A stretch of 64,000 nt of DNA from Pseudomonas moorei (lineage in GTDB: Bacteria; Pseudomonadota; Gammaproteobacteria; Pseudomonadales; Pseudomonadaceae). The number at the start of each line of letters is the position of its first letter. Position 1 is the stretch's first letter. A program made the translations under genes and the position numbers. The notes under the pieces were generated by a model, which saw only the letters and a program-made list of their open reading frames with translations, ran no database searches and was not told where the DNA came from. The stretch covers positions 62,001 through 126,000 of the forward strand of contig NZ_VZPP01000004.1 of NCBI RefSeq assembly GCF_008801475.1, read 5' to 3'. This document shows positions 27,054 to 35,544 of this stretch, piece by piece.

Positions 27054-27088
27054 CCATTTGACGCTAATAAAACGCCTCCAGAGCAAAG

Positions 27089-27105
27089 CTGGCGCGACCC
27101 TTGCA
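27089..27105 (+). promoter_or_regulatory. Sigma-54 promoter of fliK
   Basis: CTGGCGCGACCCTTGCA has GG (27091-27092), ten bases, GC (27103-27104). TTGCA is consensus and TGGCGC is one base off TGGCAC. It lies 50 bases before the fliK start. Confidence 0.8.
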
Positions 27106-27154
27106 GTAATCCCCCCAACTGTACCTACGATCCCAGTGCAGCGGAGACCGTTTC

Positions 27155-28516
27155 ATGCCCGTTACCCCCCAAGTGCTTCTTCAGGCCGCCACGCAGGCCA
27201 AGACTCAAGCCGCCGCCAATTCCACGGCGCCGGCTGCTGAGACCGGGGATAGAGCGTCCAGCTTCGCGCAGGTCTACGCCAGGCAAGCCCAAAACAAACC
27301 CTCTGTGGCAGTGGATGGATCGGCCAAGCCGGTACGTGATAAATCCCCGGACAATGCCGGTAAAAAAGACCGCCTTGCCGACAAATCTGCCGCCCCGGAA
27401 CCGGCGGTTGCCGATAGCGGCAAAACCTTGCCCGCCGATAAACCGGCGCAAGCCAGCGACTCGAACGGCAACGATAATGCGTCGGACACCCAGCAAACCC
27501 CGGTAGCCGATGCCGCGCCCGTTGACCCGACGCTCGATCCTGCCCAGATGCAAGCCGCACAGCCCGTGGCGAGCGTACCTGTCCCGGTAACGCCGCCAGT
27601 GGCTGAACCTGTGCAACCATCGGTCCAGACACCGGTCGCAGCGGCGGTGACGGCAACGACCACGGCTGCCACTGCCACCACCGATACCCATTTCGATCCT
27701 GAAGCCGATCCCCTCGATGCGCTGCCAGCCTTGCGCATGGCCATGGAGCAAAGCGGACACCTTTCCGCCTCCAGTCAGGCACAACCTAAAGCGGCGTCGA
27801 CCTCCGCGCAGGCGCAGGCCGATGGCGAGCAGACACCGGCGCAAGTCTTCGCCGCCGGCATGGCGAGCATGCTCGATGTGCAGGCTGACAAGGACAGTAC
27901 CAGTCAGGGCGGGGACAAGGCGTTCAGCGGCCTGATCGATGACGGTCTCAAGGACTTGAAGTCCGCCAGCAGTGACACTCGGGTCGACGACTTCGCCAAC
28001 CGTCTGGCGGCACTGACGCAAGCGGCCACGCCGAAAACCGCCAACGCGTTGCCGGTGAACCAGCCGATCGCCATGCATCAAAGTGGCTGGACCGAAGAAG
28101 TGGTGAATCGGGTCATGTACCTGTCCAGCGCCAATCTCAAGGCCGCTGACATCCAGCTGCAACCGGCTGAACTGGGGCGCCTCGACATTCGCGTGAACAT
28201 GGTGCCGGACCAGCAGACCCAAGTGACCTTCATGAGTGCTCACCCTGGCGTCCGTGAAGCGCTGGACGGTCAGATGCATCGTCTGCGGGACATGTTTGCG
28301 CAGCAGGGCATGGGGCAGGTTGACGTCAATGTGTCGGACCAGTCCCGTGGTTCGCAGCAAGGTCAGAATCAGGCCCAGCAACAGCAAAGCGGGCGTACCA
28401 GCGCCAGTGGCGGGCGCCTCGATGCGATGGATGAAGATATCGCCCCGAGCGTGGCTGAAGTGGCGGCAACGACCACCAGCGTGATCGGCTCCAGCGCTGT
28501 CGACTACTACGCCTGA
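27155..28516 (+). CDS. fliK: Flagellar hook-length control protein FliK
   Basis: FliK is secreted during hook growth and switches FlhB from rod/hook to filament export when the hook is long enough. The 453-residue protein has a long Ala/Pro/Thr/Gln-rich, poorly ordered ruler region and a conserved C-terminal Flg_hook domain (about 305-400, with LQPAELGRLDIRVNM and SAHPGVREALDGQMHRLRDMF). The Gln-rich tail is normal. It has its own sigma-54 promoter and is followed by a REPIN. A second FliK-like gene lies at 51297-52871. Confidence 0.93.
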   Translation: MPVTPQVLLQAATQAKTQAAANSTAPAAETGDRASSFAQVYARQAQNKPSVAVDGSAKPVRDKSPDNAGKKDRLADKSAAPEPAVADSGKTLPADKPAQASDSNGNDNASDTQQTPVADAAPVDPTLDPAQMQAAQPVASVPVPVTPPVAEPVQPSVQTPVAAAVTATTTAATATTDTHFDPEADPLDALPALRMAMEQSGHLSASSQAQPKAASTSAQAQADGEQTPAQVFAAGMASMLDVQADKDSTSQGGDKAFSGLIDDGLKDLKSASSDTRVDDFANRLAALTQAATPKTANALPVNQPIAMHQSGWTEEVVNRVMYLSSANLKAADIQLQPAELGRLDIRVNMVPDQQTQVTFMSAHPGVREALDGQMHRLRDMFAQQGMGQVDVNVSDQSRGSQQGQNQAQQQQSGRTSASGGRLDAMDEDIAPSVAEVAATTTSVIGSSAVDYYA

Positions 28517-28533
28517 TCCAGCCAGAGACTTAA

Positions 28534-28629
28534 CCCTGTGGGAGCGGGCTTGCCCGCGATGACGCCATTACATTCAGCATCTTCGTTGATTGTTACATTG
28601 CTCTCGCGGGCAAGCCCGCTTCCACAGGG
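28534..28629. repeat. REPIN between fliK and fliL
   Basis: CCCTGTGGGAGCGGGCTTGC on the left is mirrored by GCAAGCCCGCTTCCACAGGG on the right across a spacer of about 55 bases. The arms differ from the TGTAGGAGCGAGC type elsewhere in the window, so this is a second REP subfamily. It can fold into a long hairpin and may stop fliK transcripts. Confidence 0.9.
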
Positions 28630-28684
28630 TGTTGCTGCGTGCTTCGGATCGCACACATCCCCACCCATCTCCCTTCCGATACTT

Positions 28685-28702
28685 CTGGCATAACACTTGC
28701 TC
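28685..28702 (+). promoter_or_regulatory. Sigma-54 promoter of the fliL operon
   Basis: TCTGGCATAACACTTGCTCT has GG (28687-28688), ten bases, GC (28699-28700), matching TGGCA and TTGCT. It is 52 bases upstream of fliL and would drive fliLMNOPQR-flhB. Confidence 0.85.
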
Positions 28703-28751
28703 TTGCCTTGCCGTGCGACTGTGAAAACCCGAATAGTGACGGATTATTGGC

Positions 28752-29252
28752 ATGGCGAAGAGCGAAGCAGCAGTAAAAGACCCCGCAACCAAAGGCAAAC
28801 TCAAGCTGATTATCTTGATCGTGGTGGCCCTGCTGCTGGCGATCGGTTTGTCCGTGGGCGCGACCTGGTACTTCATACACAGCGCTCAGAGCAAGCCTGC
28901 CCCAGTGGCTGAAACCGCCCCGGTCGGCAAGCAGCCGGCGATTTTCGAATCGATGGCACCGGCGTTCGTCGCCAACTACAACCAGAACGGCCGTCAACGC
29001 TACATGCAGGTGAGCATCACCATGCTCGGCCGCAACCAGGCCGATCTGGACGCGCTCAAAGTCCACATGCCGGTGATCCGCAACAACCTGGTCATGCTGT
29101 TCTCCGGGCAGGACTTCGCCACGCTGGCGTCCCCGGTCGGCCAGGAAATGTTGCGGCAGAAGGCCACGGCCAGCGTCCAGGAAGTGGCGCAGAAAGAACT
29201 CGGCAAAGTGGTCGTCGAACAGTTGCTTTTCACTAATTTCGTACTGCAGTAG
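28752..29252 (+). CDS. fliL: Flagellar basal body-associated protein FliL
   Basis: FliL surrounds the stator units at the basal body and supports torque. The 166-residue protein has a short cytoplasmic N-terminus, one membrane helix (residues about 18-41, KLIILIVVALLLAIGLSVGA) and a periplasmic stomatin-like domain (YMQVSITMLGRNQADLDALKVH). It is first in the fliLMNOPQR-flhB run, 9 bases before fliM. Confidence 0.95.
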   Translation: MAKSEAAVKDPATKGKLKLIILIVVALLLAIGLSVGATWYFIHSAQSKPAPVAETAPVGKQPAIFESMAPAFVANYNQNGRQRYMQVSITMLGRNQADLDALKVHMPVIRNNLVMLFSGQDFATLASPVGQEMLRQKATASVQEVAQKELGKVVVEQLLFTNFVLQ

Positions 29253-29261
29253 GAACACGAC

Positions 29262-30230
29262 ATGGCCGTGCAGGACCTGCTGTCCCAGGATGAGATCGAC
29301 GCGCTGTTGCATGGCGTCGACGATGGTCTGGTACAGACCGATACCGTTGCCGAACCCGGCACCGTCAAAAGCTACGACCTGACCAGCCAGGATCGCATCG
29401 TCCGTGGACGCATGCCGACCCTGGAAATGATCAACGAGCGTTTCGCCCGTTACACGCGCATCAGCATGTTCAACATGCTGCGTCGCTCGGCAGACGTGGC
29501 GGTCGGTGGCGTGCAGGTGATGAAGTTCGGCGAATACGTGCACTCGCTGTACGTGCCGACCAGTCTCAACCTGGTCAAGATCAAACCGCTGCGCGGCACG
29601 GCGCTGTTCATCCTCGACGCCAAACTGGTGTTCAAGCTGGTGGACAACTTCTTTGGCGGCGATGGCCGGCACGCGAAGATCGAAGGGCGTGAATTCACCC
29701 CGACCGAACTGCGTGTCGTGCGCATGGTGCTGGAGCAGGCCTTCGTCGATTTGAAGGAAGCCTGGCAGGCGATCATGGAAGTGAACTTCGAGTACATCAA
29801 CTCGGAAGTGAACCCGGCCATGGCCAACATCGTCGGCCCGAGCGAGGCCATTGTGGTGTCGACCTTCCACATCGAACTCGATGGCGGTGGCGGTGACCTG
29901 CACGTCACCATGCCGTACTCGATGATCGAGCCGGTGCGCGAAATGCTCGACGCCGGCTTCCAGTCGGACCTCGACGATCAGGACGAACGCTGGGTCAATG
30001 CCCTGCGCCAGGACGTGCTGGATGTCGATGTGCCCATCGGCGCCACGGTTGCCCGTCGCCAACTGCGCCTGCGCGACATCCTGCACATGCAGCCCGGGGA
30101 TGTGATCCCGGTGGACATGCCGGAAGAGATGATCATGCGTGCCAATGGCGTACCGGCCTTCAAGGTCAAGATGGGCTCGCACAAGGGCAACCTCGCGTTG
30201 CAAGTGATCGAGCCGATCGAACGCCGCTGA
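29262..30230 (+). CDS. fliM: Flagellar motor switch protein FliM
   Basis: FliM is the C-ring subunit that binds phosphorylated CheY and reverses rotation. The 322-residue protein has the CheY-binding N-terminal peptide (DLLSQDEIDALLHGVD), a CheC-like middle domain with GRHAKIEGREFTPTE, and a C-terminal SpoA domain (LRLRDILHMQPGDVIPV). All parts are present and the length is normal. 68 bases separate it from fliN. Confidence 0.97.
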   Translation: MAVQDLLSQDEIDALLHGVDDGLVQTDTVAEPGTVKSYDLTSQDRIVRGRMPTLEMINERFARYTRISMFNMLRRSADVAVGGVQVMKFGEYVHSLYVPTSLNLVKIKPLRGTALFILDAKLVFKLVDNFFGGDGRHAKIEGREFTPTELRVVRMVLEQAFVDLKEAWQAIMEVNFEYINSEVNPAMANIVGPSEAIVVSTFHIELDGGGGDLHVTMPYSMIEPVREMLDAGFQSDLDDQDERWVNALRQDVLDVDVPIGATVARRQLRLRDILHMQPGDVIPVDMPEEMIMRANGVPAFKVKMGSHKGNLALQVIEPIERR

Positions 30231-30298
30231 CAGGCACCCCATACATTCGCTTTTAACTGACGGCTTCCAATCGAATGGTTGCCTGCCGAGGACAAATG

Positions 30299-30757
30299 AT
30301 GGCTAACGATATCAATACCCAGGACGACCAGGCGCTGGCGGACGAATGGGCTGCGGCCCTGGAAGAAACCGGTGATGCCGGGCAGGACGACATCGATGCC
30401 TTGCTGGCGGCCGATGCGGCCAGTTCGTCATCCAATCGCTTGCCCATGGAAGAGTTCGGCAGCGTGCCGAGGAGCAACGAGCCGGTCAGCCTCGAAGGTC
30501 CGAACCTGGACGTGATCCTTGATATCCCGGTGTCGATCTCCATGGAAGTCGGCAGTACCGACATCAACATCCGCAACCTGCTGCAACTGAACCAGGGTTC
30601 GGTGATCGAGCTCGACCGCCTGGCCGGTGAGCCGCTGGACGTGCTGGTCAATGGCACGCTCATCGCCCACGGCGAAGTGGTGGTGGTCAACGAGAAGTTC
30701 GGCATCCGCCTGACCGACGTGATCAGCCCAAGTGAACGCATCAAGAAGCTGCGCTGA
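30299..30757 (+). CDS. fliN: Flagellar motor switch protein FliN
   Basis: FliN forms the bottom of the C ring and docks FliH-FliI. The 152-residue protein has an acidic N-terminal extension (DEWAAALEETGDAGQDDIDALL) and a C-terminal SpoA domain (DIPVSISMEVGSTDINIRNL through EVVVVNEKFGIRLTD). Two adjacent ATG codons exist. The second, at 30299, is chosen because GAGGA then sits 6 bases upstream instead of 3. The fliO GTG begins immediately after the stop. Confidence 0.95.
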   Translation: MANDINTQDDQALADEWAAALEETGDAGQDDIDALLAADAASSSSNRLPMEEFGSVPRSNEPVSLEGPNLDVILDIPVSISMEVGSTDINIRNLLQLNQGSVIELDRLAGEPLDVLVNGTLIAHGEVVVVNEKFGIRLTDVISPSERIKKLR

Positions 30758-31204
30758 GTGAAAAGGCTTCTGGGGTGTGTGCTGGCGCTACCGCTCAGCG
30801 TGCTGGCGGCCGAACCGATGGCGACGGCTGCGAGCGCGGCTGCCGCGCCGGCGGTCACGAGCGGAGTGGCCGGGCAATTGACGCAACTGGTATTCGGCTT
30901 GCTGCTGGTGCTGGGGCTGATTTTTTTCCTCGCCTGGCTATTGCGCCGGGTGCAGCAGGCCGGACCGGCCGGCAAGGGGCAGGTGATCGAACTGATCGGT
31001 TCCCGTGCCCTGGGCCCGCGCGACCGATTGATGCTGGTGCAGGTGGGCAATGAACAGATTCTTCTGGGCCTGAGCCCTGGCACCATCACGGCATTGCATG
31101 TGCTCAAGGAGCCGGTGCAAGTGCCGACGACCGAGACGACGACCCCCGAGTTTGCCCAGCGCCTGATGGAGCTGTTGGGCAAGGATCAGAAGGATAAGAA
31201 GTAA
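30758..31204 (+). CDS. fliO: Flagellar biosynthetic protein FliO
   Basis: FliO is a scaffold needed to assemble the FliP export gate. The 148-residue protein has an N-terminal signal-like hydrophobic segment ([17 protein letters not shown]), one strong membrane helix ([22 protein letters not shown]) and a cytoplasmic domain ([26 protein letters not shown]). The GTG start directly abuts the fliN stop, and the stop shares one base with the fliP ATG (TAATG). Confidence 0.93.
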   Translation: MKRLLGCVLALPLSVLAAEPMATAASAAAAPAVTSGVAGQLTQLVFGLLLVLGLIFFLAWLLRRVQQAGPAGKGQVIELIGSRALGPRDRLMLVQVGNEQILLGLSPGTITALHVLKEPVQVPTTETTTPEFAQRLMELLGKDQKDKK

Positions 31205-31962
31205 TGGGTGCGTTACGCATCGTCTTGACGCTGGCGCTGATGCTGGCCGCGCCGCTGGCATTCGCCGCCGATCCGTTGTCGATCCCGGCGATTACCCTGG
31301 GCACCAACGCCCAGGGGGCTCAGGAGTACTCGGTCAGCCTGCAGATCCTGCTGATCATGACCGCGCTGAGTTTCATTCCGGCGTTCGTCATGCTGATGAC
31401 CAGTTTCACCCGGATCATCATCGTCTTTTCGATCCTGCGCCAGGCCCTGGGCCTGCAGCAGACGCCATCGAACCAGATCCTCACCGGCATGGCGCTGTTC
31501 CTGACTCTGTTCATCATGGCGCCGGTATTCGATCGCGTTAACCAGGATGCCCTGCAGCCGTACCTGGCGGAAAAACTCACCGCCCAGGATGCCGTGGCCA
31601 AGGCTCAGGTGCCGATCAAGGACTTCATGCTCGCCCAGACCCGTACTAGCGATCTGGAACTGTTCATGCGCCTGTCCAAGCGCACCGACATTGCCACGCC
31701 GGATCAGGCACCACTGACCATCCTGGTGCCGGCGTTCGTGACTTCCGAGCTGAAAACCGCATTTCAGATCGGCTTCATGATCTTCATTCCGTTCCTGATC
31801 ATCGACCTGGTCGTGGCCAGTGTGCTGATGGCCATGGGTATGATGATGCTGTCGCCGCTGATCATTTCCCTGCCGTTCAAAATCATGCTGTTTGTACTGG
31901 TGGATGGCTGGGCGCTGATCATCGGCACCCTGGCCAGCAGCTTTGGAGGTGTGTCGCCATGA
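31204..31962 (+). CDS. fliP: Flagellar export gate protein FliP
   Basis: FliP pentamers form the core of the export gate with FliQ and FliR. The 252-residue protein has a cleavable signal sequence (about residues 1-21, ending LAFAAD), a periplasmic loop and four membrane helices. Family signatures [23 protein letters not shown] and [23 protein letters not shown] are intact. It overlaps fliO by one base and fliQ by 4 bases. Confidence 0.97.
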   Translation: MGALRIVLTLALMLAAPLAFAADPLSIPAITLGTNAQGAQEYSVSLQILLIMTALSFIPAFVMLMTSFTRIIIVFSILRQALGLQQTPSNQILTGMALFLTLFIMAPVFDRVNQDALQPYLAEKLTAQDAVAKAQVPIKDFMLAQTRTSDLELFMRLSKRTDIATPDQAPLTILVPAFVTSELKTAFQIGFMIFIPFLIIDLVVASVLMAMGMMMLSPLIISLPFKIMLFVLVDGWALIIGTLASSFGGVSP

Positions 31963-32228
31963 CCCCTGAAGTGGCGGTCGATATCTTCCGCGAAGCGCTG
32001 TGGCTGACCACCATGATGGTGGCAGTGCTGGTGATTCCGAGTTTGCTGGTGGGCCTGCTGGTGGCAATGTTCCAGGCCGCCACGCAGATCAACGAACAGA
32101 CCCTGAGCTTTTTGCCGCGCCTGTTGGTGATGCTGGTGACGCTGATCGTCGGTGGCCCATGGCTGGTGCAGACCTTCATGGATTACATCCTGCAGTTGTA
32201 CGGCAGCATTCCGCAGGTCATTGGTTAA
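31959..32228 (+). CDS. fliQ: Flagellar export gate protein FliQ
   Basis: FliQ is the small two-helix export gate subunit. The 89 residues show [35 protein letters not shown] and a second helix [15 protein letters not shown], both family hallmarks. It starts inside the fliP stop (ATGA) and is separated by 3 bases from fliR. Confidence 0.97.
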   Translation: MTPEVAVDIFREALWLTTMMVAVLVIPSLLVGLLVAMFQAATQINEQTLSFLPRLLVMLVTLIVGGPWLVQTFMDYILQLYGSIPQVIG

Positions 32229-32231
32229 ACC

Positions 32232-33014
32232 ATGTCGCTGCTCGCATTGACCGACACCCAGATCAGCACCTGGGTGGCGTCATTCATGTTGCCGCTGTTT
32301 CGCGTCGGGGCGCTGCTGATGGTGATGCCGGTTTTCGGCACGACATTGGTACCACGACGGGTACGCCTTTATTTCGCCGTGGCGATCACCGTGGTCATCG
32401 CCCCGGGCCTGCCCCCCATGCCGCCGGTGCATGCGCTGGATCTGAGCGGATTGATGCTGATCGCCGAGCAGATCCTCATCGGTGCCGTACTGGGCTTCTC
32501 GTTGCAACTGTTCTTCCAGGCTTTCGTCGTGGCGGGGCAAATCGTCGCCATTCAGATGGGCATGGGCTTCGCCTCCATGGTCGATCCCACCAATGGAGTC
32601 TCGGTGGCGGTGATCGGGCAATTCTTCACCATGCTGGTGACGCTGTTGTTCCTCTCGATGAATGGCCACCTGGTGGTGTTCGAGGTGCTCACAGAAAGCT
32701 TCACCACGCTGCCGGTCGGTGGCGGCCTGTCGGTCAATCATTTCTGGGAACTGGCCGGCAAGCTCGGCTGGGTGCTTGGCGCGGCGCTGCTGCTGGTGTT
32801 GCCGGCGATCACGGCGCTGTTGGTGATCAACATCGCCTTTGGCGTGATGACCCGGGCGGCGCCGCAACTCAACATCTTCTCTGTCGGCTTCCCGCTGATC
32901 CTGGTGCTCGGGCTGTTTATCGTCTGGGTCGGGCTGGCGGACATTCTCAATCAGTATCAACCGCTGGCCTCCGAAGCCCTGCAGTTTTTACGCGAACTGG
33001 CACAGGCGCGCTGA
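32232..33014 (+). CDS. fliR: Flagellar export gate protein FliR
   Basis: FliR caps the FliP-FliQ helical assembly. The 260-residue protein has about six membrane helices and the conserved VAGQIVAIQMGMGFASMVDP segment near residues 97-116. It ends 3 bases before flhB. Length and hydropathy are standard. Confidence 0.96.
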   Translation: MSLLALTDTQISTWVASFMLPLFRVGALLMVMPVFGTTLVPRRVRLYFAVAITVVIAPGLPPMPPVHALDLSGLMLIAEQILIGAVLGFSLQLFFQAFVVAGQIVAIQMGMGFASMVDPTNGVSVAVIGQFFTMLVTLLFLSMNGHLVVFEVLTESFTTLPVGGGLSVNHFWELAGKLGWVLGAALLLVLPAITALLVINIAFGVMTRAAPQLNIFSVGFPLILVLGLFIVWVGLADILNQYQPLASEALQFLRELAQAR

Positions 33015-33017
33015 GTC

Positions 33018-34157
33018 ATGGCAGAGAGCGAAAGCGGTCAGGACAAAACAGAAGACCCCACGGAGAAAAAGAAAAAGGACGCCCGGGAGAAGGGTGAGAT
33101 TGCCCGCTCCAAAGAGCTGAACACCCTGGCCATCATGCTGATCGGCGCCAGTGCGCTGCTGATTTTCGGCGGGGCGATGGCGCAAGACATGATGGAGCTG
33201 ATGCGCCTGAACTTCTCGCTGCCGCGGGAAGTGATTCTGGATCAACGGTCCATGGCCACCTACCTGATGCATTCAGGGCAAATAGCGCTATGGTCGATTC
33301 AGCCCTTCATGATTGCGATGGTGCTGGCGGCGATCATCGGCCCGATATCCCTCGGTGGCTGGTTGTTCGCGGCAGGGTCCATGGCGCCCAAATTCAGTCG
33401 CTTGAACCCCGCCCCGGGCCTCAAGCGCATGTTCTCCACCAAGGCGCTGGTCGAGCTGCTCAAAGCCCTGGCCAAGTTCATCATCATCCTGTTCGTGGCC
33501 CTGGCGGTGTTGTCCTCCGACATCGACGATTTGTTGCGCATCGCCCACGAACCGTTGGAAATGGCGATCATCCACAGCCTGCAAGTGGTGGGCTGGAGCA
33601 CCTTGTGGATGGCGTGCGGACTGATCATCATCGCCGCCGTGGACGTCCCGGTGCAGCTGTGGGAAAGCCACAAGAAACTGCTGATGACCAAGCAGGAAAT
33701 CCGCGACGAACACAAGGACCAGGAAGGGCGGCCAGAGGTCAAGCAGCGGATTCGCCAGCTGCAGCGCGAAATGTCCCAGCGGCGGATGATGGCGGCAATT
33801 CCCCAGGCCGACGTGGTCATCACCAACCCGACCCACTATGCCGTGGCGCTCAAATACGATCCGGACAAGGGCGGGGCGCCGATGCTGATCGCCAAGGGCA
33901 GCGACTTCCTCGCCCTGAAGATTCGGGAAATCGCGGCGGCCAACGAGATTCTGTTGCTGGAGTCGCCGGCGCTGGCGCGGTCGATCTACTACTCAACGGA
34001 GTTGGAGCAGGAAATTCCGGGTGGGTTGTATCTGGCGGTGGCGCAGGTGCTGGCGTACGTCTACCAGATCCGCCAGTACCGCGCGGGCAAAGGAAAGCGG
34101 CCGGAGCCGCTTAAGGATGATTTGCCGATTCCGCCGGATTTGCGGCGGGATGCTTGA
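33018..34157 (+). CDS. flhB: Flagellar export switch protein FlhB
   Basis: FlhB gates substrate specificity. Four membrane helices in the first 210 residues are followed by a cytoplasmic domain that cleaves itself at Asn-Pro-Thr-His, seen here as NPTH at residues 270-273 in VVITNPTHYAVALKY. The 379 residues end in the usual Pro-rich tail. It is the last gene of the fliL run. Directly after it the base composition turns AT-rich where an antisense RHS gene has been inserted. A paralogue of the C-terminal domain is encoded at 50971-51300. Confidence 0.97.
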   Translation: MAESESGQDKTEDPTEKKKKDAREKGEIARSKELNTLAIMLIGASALLIFGGAMAQDMMELMRLNFSLPREVILDQRSMATYLMHSGQIALWSIQPFMIAMVLAAIIGPISLGGWLFAAGSMAPKFSRLNPAPGLKRMFSTKALVELLKALAKFIIILFVALAVLSSDIDDLLRIAHEPLEMAIIHSLQVVGWSTLWMACGLIIIAAVDVPVQLWESHKKLLMTKQEIRDEHKDQEGRPEVKQRIRQLQREMSQRRMMAAIPQADVVITNPTHYAVALKYDPDKGGAPMLIAKGSDFLALKIREIAAANEILLLESPALARSIYYSTELEQEIPGGLYLAVAQVLAYVYQIRQYRAGKGKRPEPLKDDLPIPPDLRRDA

Positions 34158-34251
34158 ATTTTGTCTCGACTGATTTGACGGAGCTGAATAAATCTTCATC
34201 AAGAATTTTCTCCAAGGCTTTTAATTTTTTTTGAGTTGCCTCTTCACGAGA

Positions 34252-35304
34252 TCATGCATTACGGATGAGTTTTTGGAATGGTATAGCGTCAGATGATGGA
34301 AAAAGACTTCTATATAAAGGCGGGCTGTCATCTGTAAAGTGGTAACTTTCTTTTAAAAAATCCTTTATGGGGGAGTAATTGTCAATGAATTCAGTGGTCG
34401 TTGCTCTCATTAGTCTATTGTTACTAAGGGCGTTGGTGTGTTTTTCGAATAGCTGAATTGTTCTAATTCGGTCATCTATTTTTGCGGTCAATAACTCCAG
34501 GTTTTTCGTTTGTTCCGCAAATTTTGGGCGGCTAATTAATTCCTTGGCTCTTTTGGTGTTTTTAAAGATGGAGCTGCTCTCATGGGCAATTGTGGCGCGG
34601 AGTAAGTTTTTTTCAAAAATATTGGCAGATTCCGTGCTCAAGATTTTTTGTGTATTCATTCCTTCTCTTTTTGCTGTTTTAGCTAATTTACTGGCCATGA
34701 GCTCGATGCTGAAATCATCAATCATGTTATGGGCTGCGACTAGGATTTTGTTTATAAGGATATTGACCCCGTTGTGCCCTGTTTCGTCGACACGATTTCG
34801 AGGATCTCCGCCACAATACGCATACGCGTTAAATCCACCCTTCCCAAACGGACTCCAACTATCCTGACTGTTAAATCGCATCAACACCGGATTAAACGCC
34901 CGATACCCGTTCCCCAATAAATAACACCCGGTCACCGGGTCCGGCCGTTCGCCGTTGAAGCCCAACAGGCTGAACAAGCCGCTGAGCACTGGGCGATGGC
35001 CGTAGGGGGAGTAGGCGATGGGGCGCGGCTGGAGGCCTTTCTTGAGGGTGTGCAGTACCGAGCGTTGCAGGTCGGTGGCCAGCAGCGTGGCATCGAGTGC
35101 ATTACCTTCATGTTGCTGCTGCGCCAATAGTAGGTCGTCGTGCTGAATGATCGAATGCTTCGTCGAGCCCTGAATTTCGGTCGCCAGGCGGCTTTTGCAA
35201 TAGAAGCGCTGATGTACCGGTGTATCAGGCTGTGTTTGGTGGATCATCCGATCCAGTGGATCGTAGCGATATTGGCAACGCAGGGTGGTGGGTGGGGCGG
35301 TCAT
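34252..35304 (-). CDS. Short RHS repeat-associated core protein with unknown C-terminal domain
   Basis: A 350-residue protein. Residues 1 to about 110 resemble the end of an RHS shell (LRCQYRYDPLDRMIHQTQPD). The RHS core runs about 115-178 (GFNGERPDPVTGCYLLGNGYR, then NAYAYCGGDPRNRVDETGH). From about 179 a 172-residue C-terminal part begins that I do not recognise; it is Lys/Asn/Ile-rich and encoded by visibly AT-rich DNA, as in polymorphic toxins. The frame opens at 35514, but ATG 35304 is chosen for its GGAG site 7 bases upstream. It is antisense in the gap between flhB and flhA. No complete immunity gene follows. Whether it is an active toxin or a stray cassette is unknown. Confidence 0.75.
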   Translation of the reverse strand: MTAPPTTLRCQYRYDPLDRMIHQTQPDTPVHQRFYCKSRLATEIQGSTKHSIIQHDDLLLAQQQHEGNALDATLLATDLQRSVLHTLKKGLQPRPIAYSPYGHRPVLSGLFSLLGFNGERPDPVTGCYLLGNGYRAFNPVLMRFNSQDSWSPFGKGGFNAYAYCGGDPRNRVDETGHNGVNILINKILVAAHNMIDDFSIELMASKLAKTAKREGMNTQKILSTESANIFEKNLLRATIAHESSSIFKNTKRAKELISRPKFAEQTKNLELLTAKIDDRIRTIQLFEKHTNALSNNRLMRATTTEFIDNYSPIKDFLKESYHFTDDSPPLYRSLFPSSDAIPFQKLIRNA

Positions 35305-35466
35305 TGGCTCACTCCGCAGATACAAGGATTGAGAGCTTGAGTATCTGCGCTGGTGCCGAGGTCGGGTACTAGCAGAACTGATAGTCCGAGAGCGTCGCCC
35401 CTCATGGCGTCCATCCAGGCCATTCATATCCCCCTGAAAAAACGATCTATTTCCCCTTCGCAAAAG

Positions 35467-35484
35467 TTGGAAGGCTTCTTGCAG
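35467..35484 (+). promoter_or_regulatory. Sigma-54 promoter of flhA
   Basis: GTTGGAAGGCTTCTTGCAGT has GG (35469-35470), ten bases, GC (35481-35482). The -12 TTGCA is consensus and the -24 TGGAAG is two bases off. It is 61 bases before flhA and upstream of the RHS start on the opposite strand, so flhA kept its promoter after the insertion. Confidence 0.75.
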
Positions 35485-35544
35485 TAGCCGCCCTGCGCCC
35501 GCTTCAGGCGTCAAAAGTTTGCTTTAAAGGAACGGGGAAAACCG

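Noticed and set aside
32000..33097. A 365-codon plus-strand frame across fliQ-fliR in another phase
   Set aside because: FliQ and FliR have unmistakable signatures; the alternative is Arg/Gly/His-rich noise.
34000..34202. A 69-codon minus-strand frame (MMKIYSAPSNQ) as an immunity gene
   Set aside because: Most of it is antisense to the end of flhB and reads as random Arg-rich sequence. The RHS-phase frame explains the AT-rich part better.
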